The notes below the pieces were generated by a model. That model was not told where the DNA came from and did not search any database. It was given only the letters and a program-made list of their open reading frames with translations. From positions 62,001 through 126,000 of the forward strand of contig CANMHB010000002.1 of NCBI GenBank assembly GCA_947497485.1: a stretch of DNA of 64,000 nucleotides, given 5' to 3'. A program made the position numbers and the translations under genes. Shown here one piece after another: positions 53,868-61,151 of the stretch; the stretch's first letter is position 1, and every line of letters starts with the position of its first letter. This DNA comes from Flavobacteriales bacterium. GTDB taxonomy: Bacteria > Bacteroidota > Bacteroidia > Flavobacteriales_D > Crocinitomicaceae.

Positions 53868-54481
53868 AATGAGTCTAAAGAAAGTTGGCTTGAGCTTATG
53901 AAATTAGTGGGCTTGAATTGTGAAATTATTAATGTAAAGATAAAAACATTACCCTTATTTTCAAAAAATTTAACAAAGGAATTTTCCGCTAATTGAGACA
54001 ATTTTATGGCAGATGGTTCAAGTGTAAAGCCTGTTCCCAAAATTTTAGCATAACATTCTTTTAAGGAGAAGTATTGATAGATTAATTTCGAATTATCACT
54101 GACAAAATCCCAGTCCTTGCTATCGAATGCAATTTTCAAATCTTCACTTTTATCTAACTCCACTTTTTCGAAATCAATGCCAATCGGTGAACTTGAGACT
54201 GCAACCCATGCATATCCATGGCTATGAGTAATCGAAACATTTAATTCTGGATATTCTTCAAAATAAGGCTTACCAAATTCATTTTTTTTGAAACCACATT
54301 CAAAAATTGTCTTTTGAAATTGTTTAATGCATAGCTTGTTTAAAAGGAATCTTGCTAATAAGCTTTCTTTTTTTCGCGATTTATCTGCTATTTTTTCACA
54401 CCAACTATCAGAATAGATCTTTAAATCATTTAAACTGAAATTCGTTATGTGTTGATACTCGATGAAAAAAAATTGATTCAT
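53864..54481 (-). CDS. Sfp-type 4'-phosphopantetheinyl transferase
   Basis: This enzyme primes the NRPS carrier domains by moving phosphopantetheine from CoA to their serines. The 205-residue protein shows GKPYF (near 70), NVSITHSHGYAWVAVS, the magnesium-binding GIDFEKVEL (near 100) and FSLKECYAKILGTG (near 137-150), the standard Sfp/HetI/AcpT signatures. It overlaps the oxygenase gene by four bases. Upstream is a 144-base gap to the oxidase gene with no clear promoter or terminator, so the cluster may be one transcript or two. Confidence 0.93.
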   Translation of the reverse strand: MNQFFFIEYQHITNFSLNDLKIYSDSWCEKIADKSRKKESLLARFLLNKLCIKQFQKTIFECGFKKNEFGKPYFEEYPELNVSITHSHGYAWVAVSSSPIGIDFEKVELDKSEDLKIAFDSKDWDFVSDNSKLIYQYFSLKECYAKILGTGFTLEPSAIKLSQLAENSFVKFFENKGNVFIFTLIISQFKPTNFISSSQLSLDSL

Positions 54482-54625
54482 TTCTTTAATTGTGGGATTT
54501 ATGATGACATCGTTAGATTAGTTCGTCAACTTTCATCTTTATATAATTTTGAGTTAAATTATATAAATACCAATCATTTTCATCTAATACAATTAACTTA
54601 AACATACTTAAACGCATCTATTTCT

Positions 54626-55816
54626 TTAAAAAAGAGATGGTAACTTATTGCTTGGATCTAAATGGGCTTTAATTGATAAATAAAGCAATTTATAATTGTT
54701 GTCAATAAATTTTTTAAATCGACTTTTATGTATTCTACCGATCCCATGTTCCCCGCTGATATGACCGCCATGTTTAAATAGAATATCATCAAACCCAGTA
54801 ATTAATTCCTCATTTAGTGGGGTCTGCTCATCATAAAATACATGAATATGCCAATTTCCATCTCCAGCATGACCGAAAAAAACTGATTCCCTCCCTAAAT
54901 TAGATAAATACTTTTTAAGGTTCACTAACAATTCGGTGCTTTGCTTTAATGGAAAACTAATATCTAAGTCAATAAACTTTTTGTATTCTTGAAGATTGAA
55001 ACCGATATCAAACCGCTCCTTTATGCATTCTTTATTTTGTTTTGTTATACATAAGTCTAAATGGTTTTCTGGATTAAAAACGGTCCCCTCTTCTACACCT
55101 AACCAGATAACAGATTCATCTGCTTTAGAACTGAATCGAAGCGCATCAGGCTCTGCCATTTCAAGGTACACGGGATTATATCGCAAAAACACAGATATTG
55201 AACTTAATAAATAACTAAAAGAAGGATGAGATATGCGATACAATTTAATTTCAGGAAGTTTAACACAACTCAACGTTGCTTTTGAAATAAAGCCAAGAGT
55301 ACCCTCCGATCCCATAAATAGCTTAGAAAAATCTGGCCCTTCTGATATTTTTTTACAAACTGAACCAAAATTTAAAATTTCTCCATTCACTCCTACCACC
55401 TCTATCTCTCGTACTAAATTTCCGATTTTTCCATATTTTAGGGAATAAGGTCCTCCTCCATTGCATGCGATCATTCCACCTAAAGTGGCTTTATTCATGC
55501 TTCCTGGTAACACCGGAAAATTCCATCCTTCTGATTCAACAAAATTTTTAATTTCCAACATTGTATTTCCTGCTGAAGCAGAAAAAACACCTTCTTCTTT
55601 ATCAATCCAGACTATTGACTTGAATTTTGAAAAATCTATAAATACCTCTTCGTTTGTAGGAACAGCTGCGCCACTTACTCCGGTCAAACCAGCTCCAATT
55701 CGAAATTTGAAATCTTTATTTTTCAATAAATATTCTGAAAGTTCCTCAACATTTTTAGGAGAGAAAAATCCAATAGGGATCCCAATTAAACTTGAATGAT
55801 CCTTTATCTCAATCAT
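54626..55816 (-). CDS. GlcD-type FAD-linked 2-hydroxy-acid oxidase/dehydrogenase, proposed 4-hydroxymandelate oxidase
   Basis: The 396-residue protein is of the FAD_binding_4/FAD-oxidase_C (VAO/PCMH) family. FAD-contact patterns include RIGAGLTGVSGA (near 38), LPGSMNKATLGGMIACNGGG (near 103-122) and MGSEGTLGFIS (near 168); the C-terminal metal/substrate region has FGHAGDGNWHIHV (near 315) and SGEHGIGRIHKSRF (near 354). Relatives oxidise D-lactate, glycolate or D-2-hydroxyglutarate. It overlaps the hydroxymandelate synthase-like gene by eight bases, so I infer that it oxidises 4-hydroxymandelate to 4-hydroxybenzoylformate. That step is done by an FMN enzyme (Hmo) in actinomycetes. At about 400 residues it is shorter than GlcD. 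Confidence 0.85.
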   Translation of the reverse strand: MIEIKDHSSLIGIPIGFFSPKNVEELSEYLLKNKDFKFRIGAGLTGVSGAAVPTNEEVFIDFSKFKSIVWIDKEEGVFSASAGNTMLEIKNFVESEGWNFPVLPGSMNKATLGGMIACNGGGPYSLKYGKIGNLVREIEVVGVNGEILNFGSVCKKISEGPDFSKLFMGSEGTLGFISKATLSCVKLPEIKLYRISHPSFSYLLSSISVFLRYNPVYLEMAEPDALRFSSKADESVIWLGVEEGTVFNPENHLDLCITKQNKECIKERFDIGFNLQEYKKFIDLDISFPLKQSTELLVNLKKYLSNLGRESVFFGHAGDGNWHIHVFYDEQTPLNEELITGFDDILFKHGGHISGEHGIGRIHKSRFKKFIDNNYKLLYLSIKAHLDPSNKLPSLF

Positions 55817-56873
55817 TGGTTAAATGAACTTCTAAGGATTTAAAGAGTTGCTTTACATTCGTTGCACCAAACCCTTTATAGTCGTTGATTCGTTGAACAA
55901 ATTCATAGAAGAGCGTTGGCCGGTCTCCAATTGGCTCTGTAAAAACCTGTAAAAGTATTTTATCATCTTCTTGCTCACATAAAATATTTGCTTTTTGGAG
56001 CAAATCAACTGGTAGTTCAGGTGATTTAATTTTTAACTCTTCGTAATATTTTTCTGGAACATGGGTAAAATTAACACCATTTCTCTTTAAATACTCGACA
56101 GATGAGATTAAATCATCAACCTCAAATGCAAGATGTTGGATCCCATTTCCTAAATGATGATTTAAAAAAATGTCGACCTGAGATTTTTTTACTTTTTCTG
56201 GCAATGGTTCAACAAGCACTTTATTGAATGAATTTTTGGGAGAGCTTAAAACAAACATTTTCATACCGGAAAGTAGATTTGCAAAAAACTCTTCACCAAT
56301 GGTTTGAATCAGATTTAATTCAAGTATCTGACACAAGTATTTATTCCAAAAAGCTGCCTCATTGATTCTTACTACTGAGGCTAAATGATCAATTTTTCGA
56401 ATGTAAGGTTTCGATTGATTTTTATTTATTTTTTTAAATCCTGCAAAAGGAGACGCACAGTTTTTACGCTCAACAAAAGTAATCTCATTGTCATCAAATA
56501 ATTTAATGCTAATTGATGAACTCATTTCGACTTCATACTTCTCTTCTATTTTTTTGCAGGATATTATCGCATTATTTTTTTGCAGGAGGCTTATTGTTTC
56601 ATCAATGGAGTCAACTTCTATTCCAAATCTTTTGATTGAATTTCCATGACGGTCAACAAACGAGACAATATCATGCGCTTGTGGTTCCAGCGCTGAAGTT
56701 ATTAAAATATTAGCCTCTCCGTGCTGAAGCCAGTAGGTGATTTCTTGACCATATTCTCCCTTTTTTTCTTTAACGCCCTTTAAATTGAAGCCAAGAGCCA
56801 TTTCATGCCACCAAGCAACCATTTTGGCCATTCCCACATAAATTTCTACAAATAAAACTCCGTTAACATTCAT
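55809..56873 (-). CDS. hmaS: 4-Hydroxymandelate synthase-like Fe(II) dioxygenase (HPPD family)
   Basis: The 354-residue protein has two VOC-fold halves. Iron ligands are His near 161 (KIDHLASVV), His near 246 (GIQHLAFEVDD) and Glu near 324 (LFYEFVQR), with the C-terminal GFGATNVKQLFKSLE of the HPPD family. HPPD makes homogentisate; HmaS makes 4-hydroxymandelate from the same substrate. Two features favour HmaS: the position of the HPPD active-site Asn (INEP motif) is Val here (LVEP near 220), and TLFYE rather than TVFFE precedes the Glu. The stronger argument is context: an aminotransferase on one side, a 2-hydroxy-acid oxidase on the other, and NRPS genes downstream. HPPD activity cannot be excluded from sequence. 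Confidence 0.8.
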   Translation of the reverse strand: MNVNGVLFVEIYVGMAKMVAWWHEMALGFNLKGVKEKKGEYGQEITYWLQHGEANILITSALEPQAHDIVSFVDRHGNSIKRFGIEVDSIDETISLLQKNNAIISCKKIEEKYEVEMSSSISIKLFDDNEITFVERKNCASPFAGFKKINKNQSKPYIRKIDHLASVVRINEAAFWNKYLCQILELNLIQTIGEEFFANLLSGMKMFVLSSPKNSFNKVLVEPLPEKVKKSQVDIFLNHHLGNGIQHLAFEVDDLISSVEYLKRNGVNFTHVPEKYYEELKIKSPELPVDLLQKANILCEQEDDKILLQVFTEPIGDRPTLFYEFVQRINDYKGFGATNVKQLFKSLEVHLTND

Positions 56874-56876
56874 TAT

Positions 56877-57953
56877 TTAAGGTTCAAATTTTCTAATTTC
56901 ATTCAAAACAAATTCTAAATCATTCTCATCAATATTAGCCACACAAATTCTTGCCTGATTTAAATATTTTGGATCGTCAGAAAACAAAATCATTGGAATT
57001 ATAGCAATTTTTTTTCTAATTAACAAGGTCTCGCAAAAATAATAATCGACAACCCTATCTAATTTAAGTAAACAGAAAAAACCTCCAAAATAGTCTATTC
57101 CATGACTTTTCAGGATTCTTTTATTTCTATTTAATCGTTCTTTGATCAAGTATAATTGCTTATCTAGGCTAAACTTTTGATGATTCAGCCATTCCTTAAT
57201 AATCTTTTGTGTGATTCCGGAATTATTTAAACTCAAATTCGATTTATGTCCCACGAAGGAAGATTTCAAACTATCGGGTAAATATACAAACGCCGTTCGT
57301 AATCCAGGCGCTAGTATTTTTGAGAATGAAATCGCGTGAATTACGCGCTCCTTATTTAGGGAAATAAGCGAAGGTTTAGCATCTTCTAAGTTGAAAGGGC
57401 GATATGTTGCGTCATCGAAAATGTAAAACTTCTTACTTTCAGCTATTTTCAGCAATCTTAATCTTTCTTCGAAAGTTAAACTTTTACCGGTAGGGTTTGA
57501 GAAATCAGCCGACAAATATAAAAGTGCATTTTCTGGTAATTTTTCAATTTCATTTAGCCAATTCTCAGCGCTTAATTTGATTGGTTTACAGCCAAAGGAT
57601 AAAGCAGCATCCTCAAACCCAGGGTATGAGGGTTCAATGCAAGCAAATTGTTCATTTTTAAAACAAGCAATCGCCAAGGAAATTGCTTCCTGAACACCAT
57701 TCGTTATTATAATATTATTGATTTCAAAATCAATATTTTCAGTTACTTCTATAAAATTCTGAGCAGTAGAGGTTATATAGCCTCCCGTTTCATGATAATT
57801 TATTGTTTTATCGTTCGATTCAACCGAAAACAGACCTACTAACTCTGATAGATTTAAGGGTGGATATAAATTTAAAGGCGGCACCCCGGCACCTAGATTA
57901 TAATCAATTGGCACAGCTGCCATACTATTCAAAAAATGAGTTCTATTTCTCAA
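56877..57953 (-). CDS. hpgT: PLP-dependent aminotransferase, proposed 4-hydroxyphenylglycine transaminase (HpgT-like)
   Basis: The 358-residue fold-type I aminotransferase (class I/II) has the PLP lysine at 212 (ISFSKILAPGLR), SNPTG with Asn153, an Asp180/Asp181-Ala-Thr-Tyr184 pair that holds the pyridine nitrogen and ring hydroxyl, and a probable carboxylate-binding Arg near 340 (QARICVAN). The SFSKxLAPGLR motif is typical of the MocR/LysN/HpgT group. HpgT transfers an amino group from tyrosine to 4-hydroxybenzoylformate, giving L-4-hydroxyphenylglycine and regenerating 4-hydroxyphenylpyruvate. It lies three bases before the HmaS-like gene and is first in the operon. The substrate is inferred from context. 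Confidence 0.85.
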   Translation of the reverse strand: MRNRTHFLNSMAAVPIDYNLGAGVPPLNLYPPLNLSELVGLFSVESNDKTINYHETGGYITSTAQNFIEVTENIDFEINNIIITNGVQEAISLAIACFKNEQFACIEPSYPGFEDAALSFGCKPIKLSAENWLNEIEKLPENALLYLSADFSNPTGKSLTFEERLRLLKIAESKKFYIFDDATYRPFNLEDAKPSLISLNKERVIHAISFSKILAPGLRTAFVYLPDSLKSSFVGHKSNLSLNNSGITQKIIKEWLNHQKFSLDKQLYLIKERLNRNKRILKSHGIDYFGGFFCLLKLDRVVDYYFCETLLIRKKIAIIPMILFSDDPKYLNQARICVANIDENDLEFVLNEIRKFEP

Positions 57954-58053
57954 CTTTTATTAATTCTTTATTAAAAATATATTTTCATTTTCTAGATTGC
58001 CGAAAAACATAACTATTTGAAATAAAAAAAGGGCAGACTAAATGATCCATTCT

Positions 58054-58061
58054 CAAAGTTA
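58054..58061 (-). promoter_or_regulatory. Possible -7 element of the NRPS operon
   Basis: The minus strand reads TAACTTTG (58061-58054), an exact TAnnTTTG match, about 100 bases before the aminotransferase start. I do not find a TTG at the expected -33 distance. It is the only consensus-like element in the 153-base gap between the histidine kinase and the cluster. Confidence 0.4.
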
Positions 58062-58106
58062 ATTTTTTTTGAGATATGAGGTGAGTCTAAGAATGCTAGA
58101 ATCTAT

Positions 58107-59921
58107 TTATATTACAGGTAATATTATATTCGCCTCAAATCCCCTATTGGGTTCTGAGTTAATTAAAATTGAACCATTCAATGTAGACAAGCGCTCTTGT
58201 ATACTATTCATCCCCACACCTGTTTTAAATGTATTCAAGTTAATTCCCTTTCCATTATCCCTATATCGCAACTTTAGCATCAACCCCTCTTGTTCTATTT
58301 CTAAAACCACATTCTTTGCGTCGGCATATTTTATTGTATTGTTTGTCAATTCCTGGCAGACGCGATAAATATGCAAGGAAATTGTATCTCCAAGATCGGT
58401 GTCAAAATCAGACATGTCAAAATCAAATTCTACCTCTGGATTAGCAATTTGTAATGTTTCAAATAAATTAACCAAAGCTGCTTTTAAACCACTTATTTTG
58501 AGTACGGATGGATATAAATCCCTTGAGATTCTTCGGGTATCATCTATGGCAATCTGCAACAAATCTTCAATTTTCTCGGCATTTGGGTTATCTATATATT
58601 GGCTGACCATAAGTTTCGACATAGATAAGGTTCCACCTAATGAGTCATGCAACTCTCTAGAAAAGCGGTATTTTTCCTTCTCCACCGCATCAAGAATTGC
58701 GCTTCGCTTTTCTTTTTCTGCTTTTTGCTGAAGTTGCGTTTTCCTTTTTCGATAATACCAATAACCAAAAATACTAAGTATTGCGATAAGAAATAAGCTC
58801 GTAATAAATAGTGATTGAGCCTTAAAATATGCAGCATCTAATCGCTTTTGTTCTAGTTCTGACTCTTGATTCCGAATTTTCAATTCGGCAATTTCTTTCT
58901 TCTTTTCAACCGTATTGAACTGTTCTTGTAAAAAGAGTATTTTTTTATTCTTCTGGTTATTAATGCGCTCATCATAAAGTGTATGGTACAATTTGAAGTA
59001 ATCGCGGCTTAGTTCAAAATTACCTTGTTTATATTCTAAATCACTTAAAGAAAGATATAACGATTCCCCATTAGATTGTTTTATTTTGTTGCTTTTAATA
59101 AGCGCTTCGGCTTTCTTAAAATAGTTGCTAGCTTGAATTAAATTATTGGTTCGAAGATAGATATTTCCTAAATTCACAAGACACGAATAAAGCAATTCAG
59201 TATCTTCAAATTCGGTCGCTGTTAATTCAGCTGCTGAGAGGTAATTTTTTGCGGTTGACATTTCACCACGCTCTATTAGTGCGCCAGCAATATTAAGCTG
59301 ATAATTAGCCTTGTTTAAAGGTCTTGACAGAGGCGTCAAGATAATCGCTTTCTTAAATAAAAATATTGCTTTGGATAATTTTCTGTGTGATTGAAAGTAA
59401 ATCAATCCTAATCCATTTTGTGCTGTGGACATACTCAAGGAGTCATTACACAATTTGCCGAATTTCAAAGCTTTCTTATAGCCATCTTCAGCATAGTTGT
59501 AATTACCCAAACTCCAATGTGAATTTGATACCAACACCAGGGCCTTTGATCGCTCTTCAGAAGATAGTTTTTGCCTAAGATAAGTCTGTCCAAAATAAAT
59601 TGTGCTGTCCAAATTCCCAATTAAATAATGATTGATCATTATTTGTTTCAAGGGCTCTTTTTTGGAATTAGAACTAGCTAAACTTAACCCTTTACGGGCA
59701 AGCAAAAGAGCCCTTTCAAAGTTGCCAATATTTTGATTGTAACGTGATTCTAAAACACAGATTTGAGCTGTATTTCCTTCTTTTTTTTGAAGTTGACGAA
59801 TCGTGTTTAGTGCATCTGGATCAAATGTATTTAACTGCTCCTCTGCCTTTTGAAACAAATTTTGGGAATAGGAAGTCCCTATTAAAAGTAAATATGTAAC
59901 CGTTAGTAAAACCCTCATCAA
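58107..59921 (-). CDS. TPR-sensor histidine kinase (NarX/DesK-type)
   Basis: The 604-residue protein starts with a signal peptide, followed by about 330 residues of periplasmic TPR-like helical repeats, a coiled coil (near 335-370), one membrane helix (near 372-392), and the kinase. The phospho-accepting His lies in SRELHDSLGGTLS near 424 (HisKA_3 type), and the ATPase domain has CQELTNNTIKYADAK (N box near 532), DNGKGI and GVGMNSIQERL. HisKA_3 kinases normally pair with a LuxR-family response regulator, which is not adjacent here. It overlaps the upstream small gene by four bases and ends 153 bases before the NRPS operon, on the same strand. Confidence 0.92.
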   Translation of the reverse strand: MMRVLLTVTYLLLIGTSYSQNLFQKAEEQLNTFDPDALNTIRQLQKKEGNTAQICVLESRYNQNIGNFERALLLARKGLSLASSNSKKEPLKQIMINHYLIGNLDSTIYFGQTYLRQKLSSEERSKALVLVSNSHWSLGNYNYAEDGYKKALKFGKLCNDSLSMSTAQNGLGLIYFQSHRKLSKAIFLFKKAIILTPLSRPLNKANYQLNIAGALIERGEMSTAKNYLSAAELTATEFEDTELLYSCLVNLGNIYLRTNNLIQASNYFKKAEALIKSNKIKQSNGESLYLSLSDLEYKQGNFELSRDYFKLYHTLYDERINNQKNKKILFLQEQFNTVEKKKEIAELKIRNQESELEQKRLDAAYFKAQSLFITSLFLIAILSIFGYWYYRKRKTQLQQKAEKEKRSAILDAVEKEKYRFSRELHDSLGGTLSMSKLMVSQYIDNPNAEKIEDLLQIAIDDTRRISRDLYPSVLKISGLKAALVNLFETLQIANPEVEFDFDMSDFDTDLGDTISLHIYRVCQELTNNTIKYADAKNVVLEIEQEGLMLKLRYRDNGKGINLNTFKTGVGMNSIQERLSTLNGSILINSEPNRGFEANIILPVI

Positions 59922-60253
59922 TAAGGGAATCCTGTTCTCATAACAATTGCACCTTTGGAACCGCCACCGCTATCACGAAACTGAATTTCAACGTAATCAA
60001 TCGTCTCTCCAGTTCGGAACCCTAGTCTAGATACATCTATGGACATAGACTTGTAAGCAGATGATCCACCGCTAGTTGTTAAAAGAGTACAAGTAATTAA
60101 AACACCTGGAACTTGACTTCCTCCGCAAGTTGTAATTCGCTGAACTGTTTGATTAGTTGTTAAATAGGCTGTCGTGTCATCCACCAAACCATAAGTCAGC
60201 TCTAATTTCTTGGATATATAATTAATATCTACCCGAATTGCATTTTGTTTCAT
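59918..60253 (-). CDS. Small unknown protein coupled to the histidine kinase
   Basis: This 111-residue protein has no signal peptide or membrane helix that I can see. Its sequence alternates hydrophobic and polar residues in a beta-like pattern, with a Gly/Ser/Thr-rich middle (ITTCGGSQVPGVLITCTLLTTSGGSSA) containing two Cys about 14 apart and an acidic-to-Gly-rich end (YVEIQFRDSGGGSKG). The last four bases overlap the start of the kinase gene, so expression is coupled. I do not recognise its family; it may modulate the kinase or be a structural fragment. Confidence 0.6.
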   Translation of the reverse strand: MKQNAIRVDINYISKKLELTYGLVDDTTAYLTTNQTVQRITTCGGSQVPGVLITCTLLTTSGGSSAYKSMSIDVSRLGFRTGETIDYVEIQFRDSGGGSKGAIVMRTGFPY

Positions 60254-60267
60254 TCTATTTTTTTGCG

Positions 60268-60275
60268 CAAAAGTA
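60268..60275 (-). promoter_or_regulatory. Possible -7 element for the small protein/kinase pair
   Basis: The minus strand reads TACTTTTG (60275-60268), matching TAnnTTTG, 14 bases before the ATG at 60253. No clear -33 TTG was seen in the 128-base gap behind truA. Confidence 0.4.
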
Positions 60276-60381
60276 ACCTCAATTTATCGAATATTAGATG
60301 AAAAAAATCATAGAAATCAACTATTTAATGTGGAAAATACCTTCCACTCTAAAATTGAATTTTATTGAACTTCTTTTTCAA

Positions 60382-61119
60382 CTAAAATTCATAAAATACA
60401 TCCCATAGGAATAATCCATGAGCGGGAACTGAAATAGATGCCTCTTGGCGATTTTTTGATGCTAAAATGCTAATGAGGTCTTGTTGGTTTAATTTATTTA
60501 ATCCGATATCTATTAGTGTTCCAACAATTGCTCGCACCATGTTTCTTAAAAAACGATTGGCGCTAATTTCGAAATAAATGGAATCATTATTAGTGACCCA
60601 ACCTGCATCATAAACTTCGCAAATATTGGTTTTGACATCCGTGTGTAATTTTGAAAATGCCCCAAAGTCATGTGTGCCCAATAATAATTTTGCCGCATCA
60701 TTCATTACTTTTAGGTTAAGTTCTTGAGGGAAATATAGGCTCAATGAATCTTTGAATGGGTCCTTCTGTTGATGCAAGAAATAGCGATAGGTTCTTTTTT
60801 TTGCATCAAAACGAGCGTGTAATTCATCACTTACCTTGAGAATATTAAATACAGCAATATCCTTTGGAAACATTCGGTTCAACTTAAAAATTAGGTGTTC
60901 AATGTTGTCAATTTCAGGTAGTTCAATATGAAAAAAGTACTTCTTTGCATGAACACCCGCGTCTGTTCTACCGCAACCAACAATTGAAATCTCTTGATTT
61001 GAGTGAAGTTTTGAGAAGGTCTCTTCAATAACTTGTTGCACACTGATTGCATTCGGCTGCCTTTGCCAACCATGAAAAGAATTGCCATTGTAAGCTATTT
61101 CAAAAAAATACCTAGGCAT
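60382..61119 (-). CDS. truA: tRNA pseudouridine(38-40) synthase
   Basis: TruA converts uridines 38, 39 and 40 of the tRNA anticodon arm to pseudouridine. The 245-residue protein starts RYFFEIAYNGNSFHGWQRQPNAISVQ and contains the catalytic Asp in CGRTDAGVHAKKYFF (near 50), with the KRTYRYFLHQ and RFLRNMVRAIVGTLIDIG motifs further on. Length and motifs are normal. It follows the TPR/PD40 gene by 32 bases and may be cotranscribed with it. Confidence 0.96.
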   Translation of the reverse strand: MPRYFFEIAYNGNSFHGWQRQPNAISVQQVIEETFSKLHSNQEISIVGCGRTDAGVHAKKYFFHIELPEIDNIEHLIFKLNRMFPKDIAVFNILKVSDELHARFDAKKRTYRYFLHQQKDPFKDSLSLYFPQELNLKVMNDAAKLLLGTHDFGAFSKLHTDVKTNICEVYDAGWVTNNDSIYFEISANRFLRNMVRAIVGTLIDIGLNKLNQQDLISILASKNRQEASISVPAHGLFLWDVFYEF

Positions 61120-61151
61120 CTTTCAAAAATTGTTGTTTATCGACCCTGCGG

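Noticed and set aside
55809..56873. Plain HPPD of tyrosine catabolism.
   Set aside because: No homogentisate dioxygenase or other catabolic gene is adjacent, the active-site Asn is replaced, and the gene overlaps a 2-hydroxy-acid oxidase in an NRPS operon. HPPD activity remains possible and is stated as such.
36804..57953. The NRPS cluster as a hydroxamate siderophore cluster, because of two ornithine modules.
   Set aside because: No ornithine N-monooxygenase, N-acyl/formyltransferase, TonB receptor or siderophore exporter is in the cluster, and the Hpg genes do not fit.
36804..57953. Recent horizontal insertion (island) carrying the NRPS cluster.
   Set aside because: By eye its base composition is like the flanks, and I found no integrase, tRNA border or direct repeats. 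Older transfer cannot be judged without comparison genomes.
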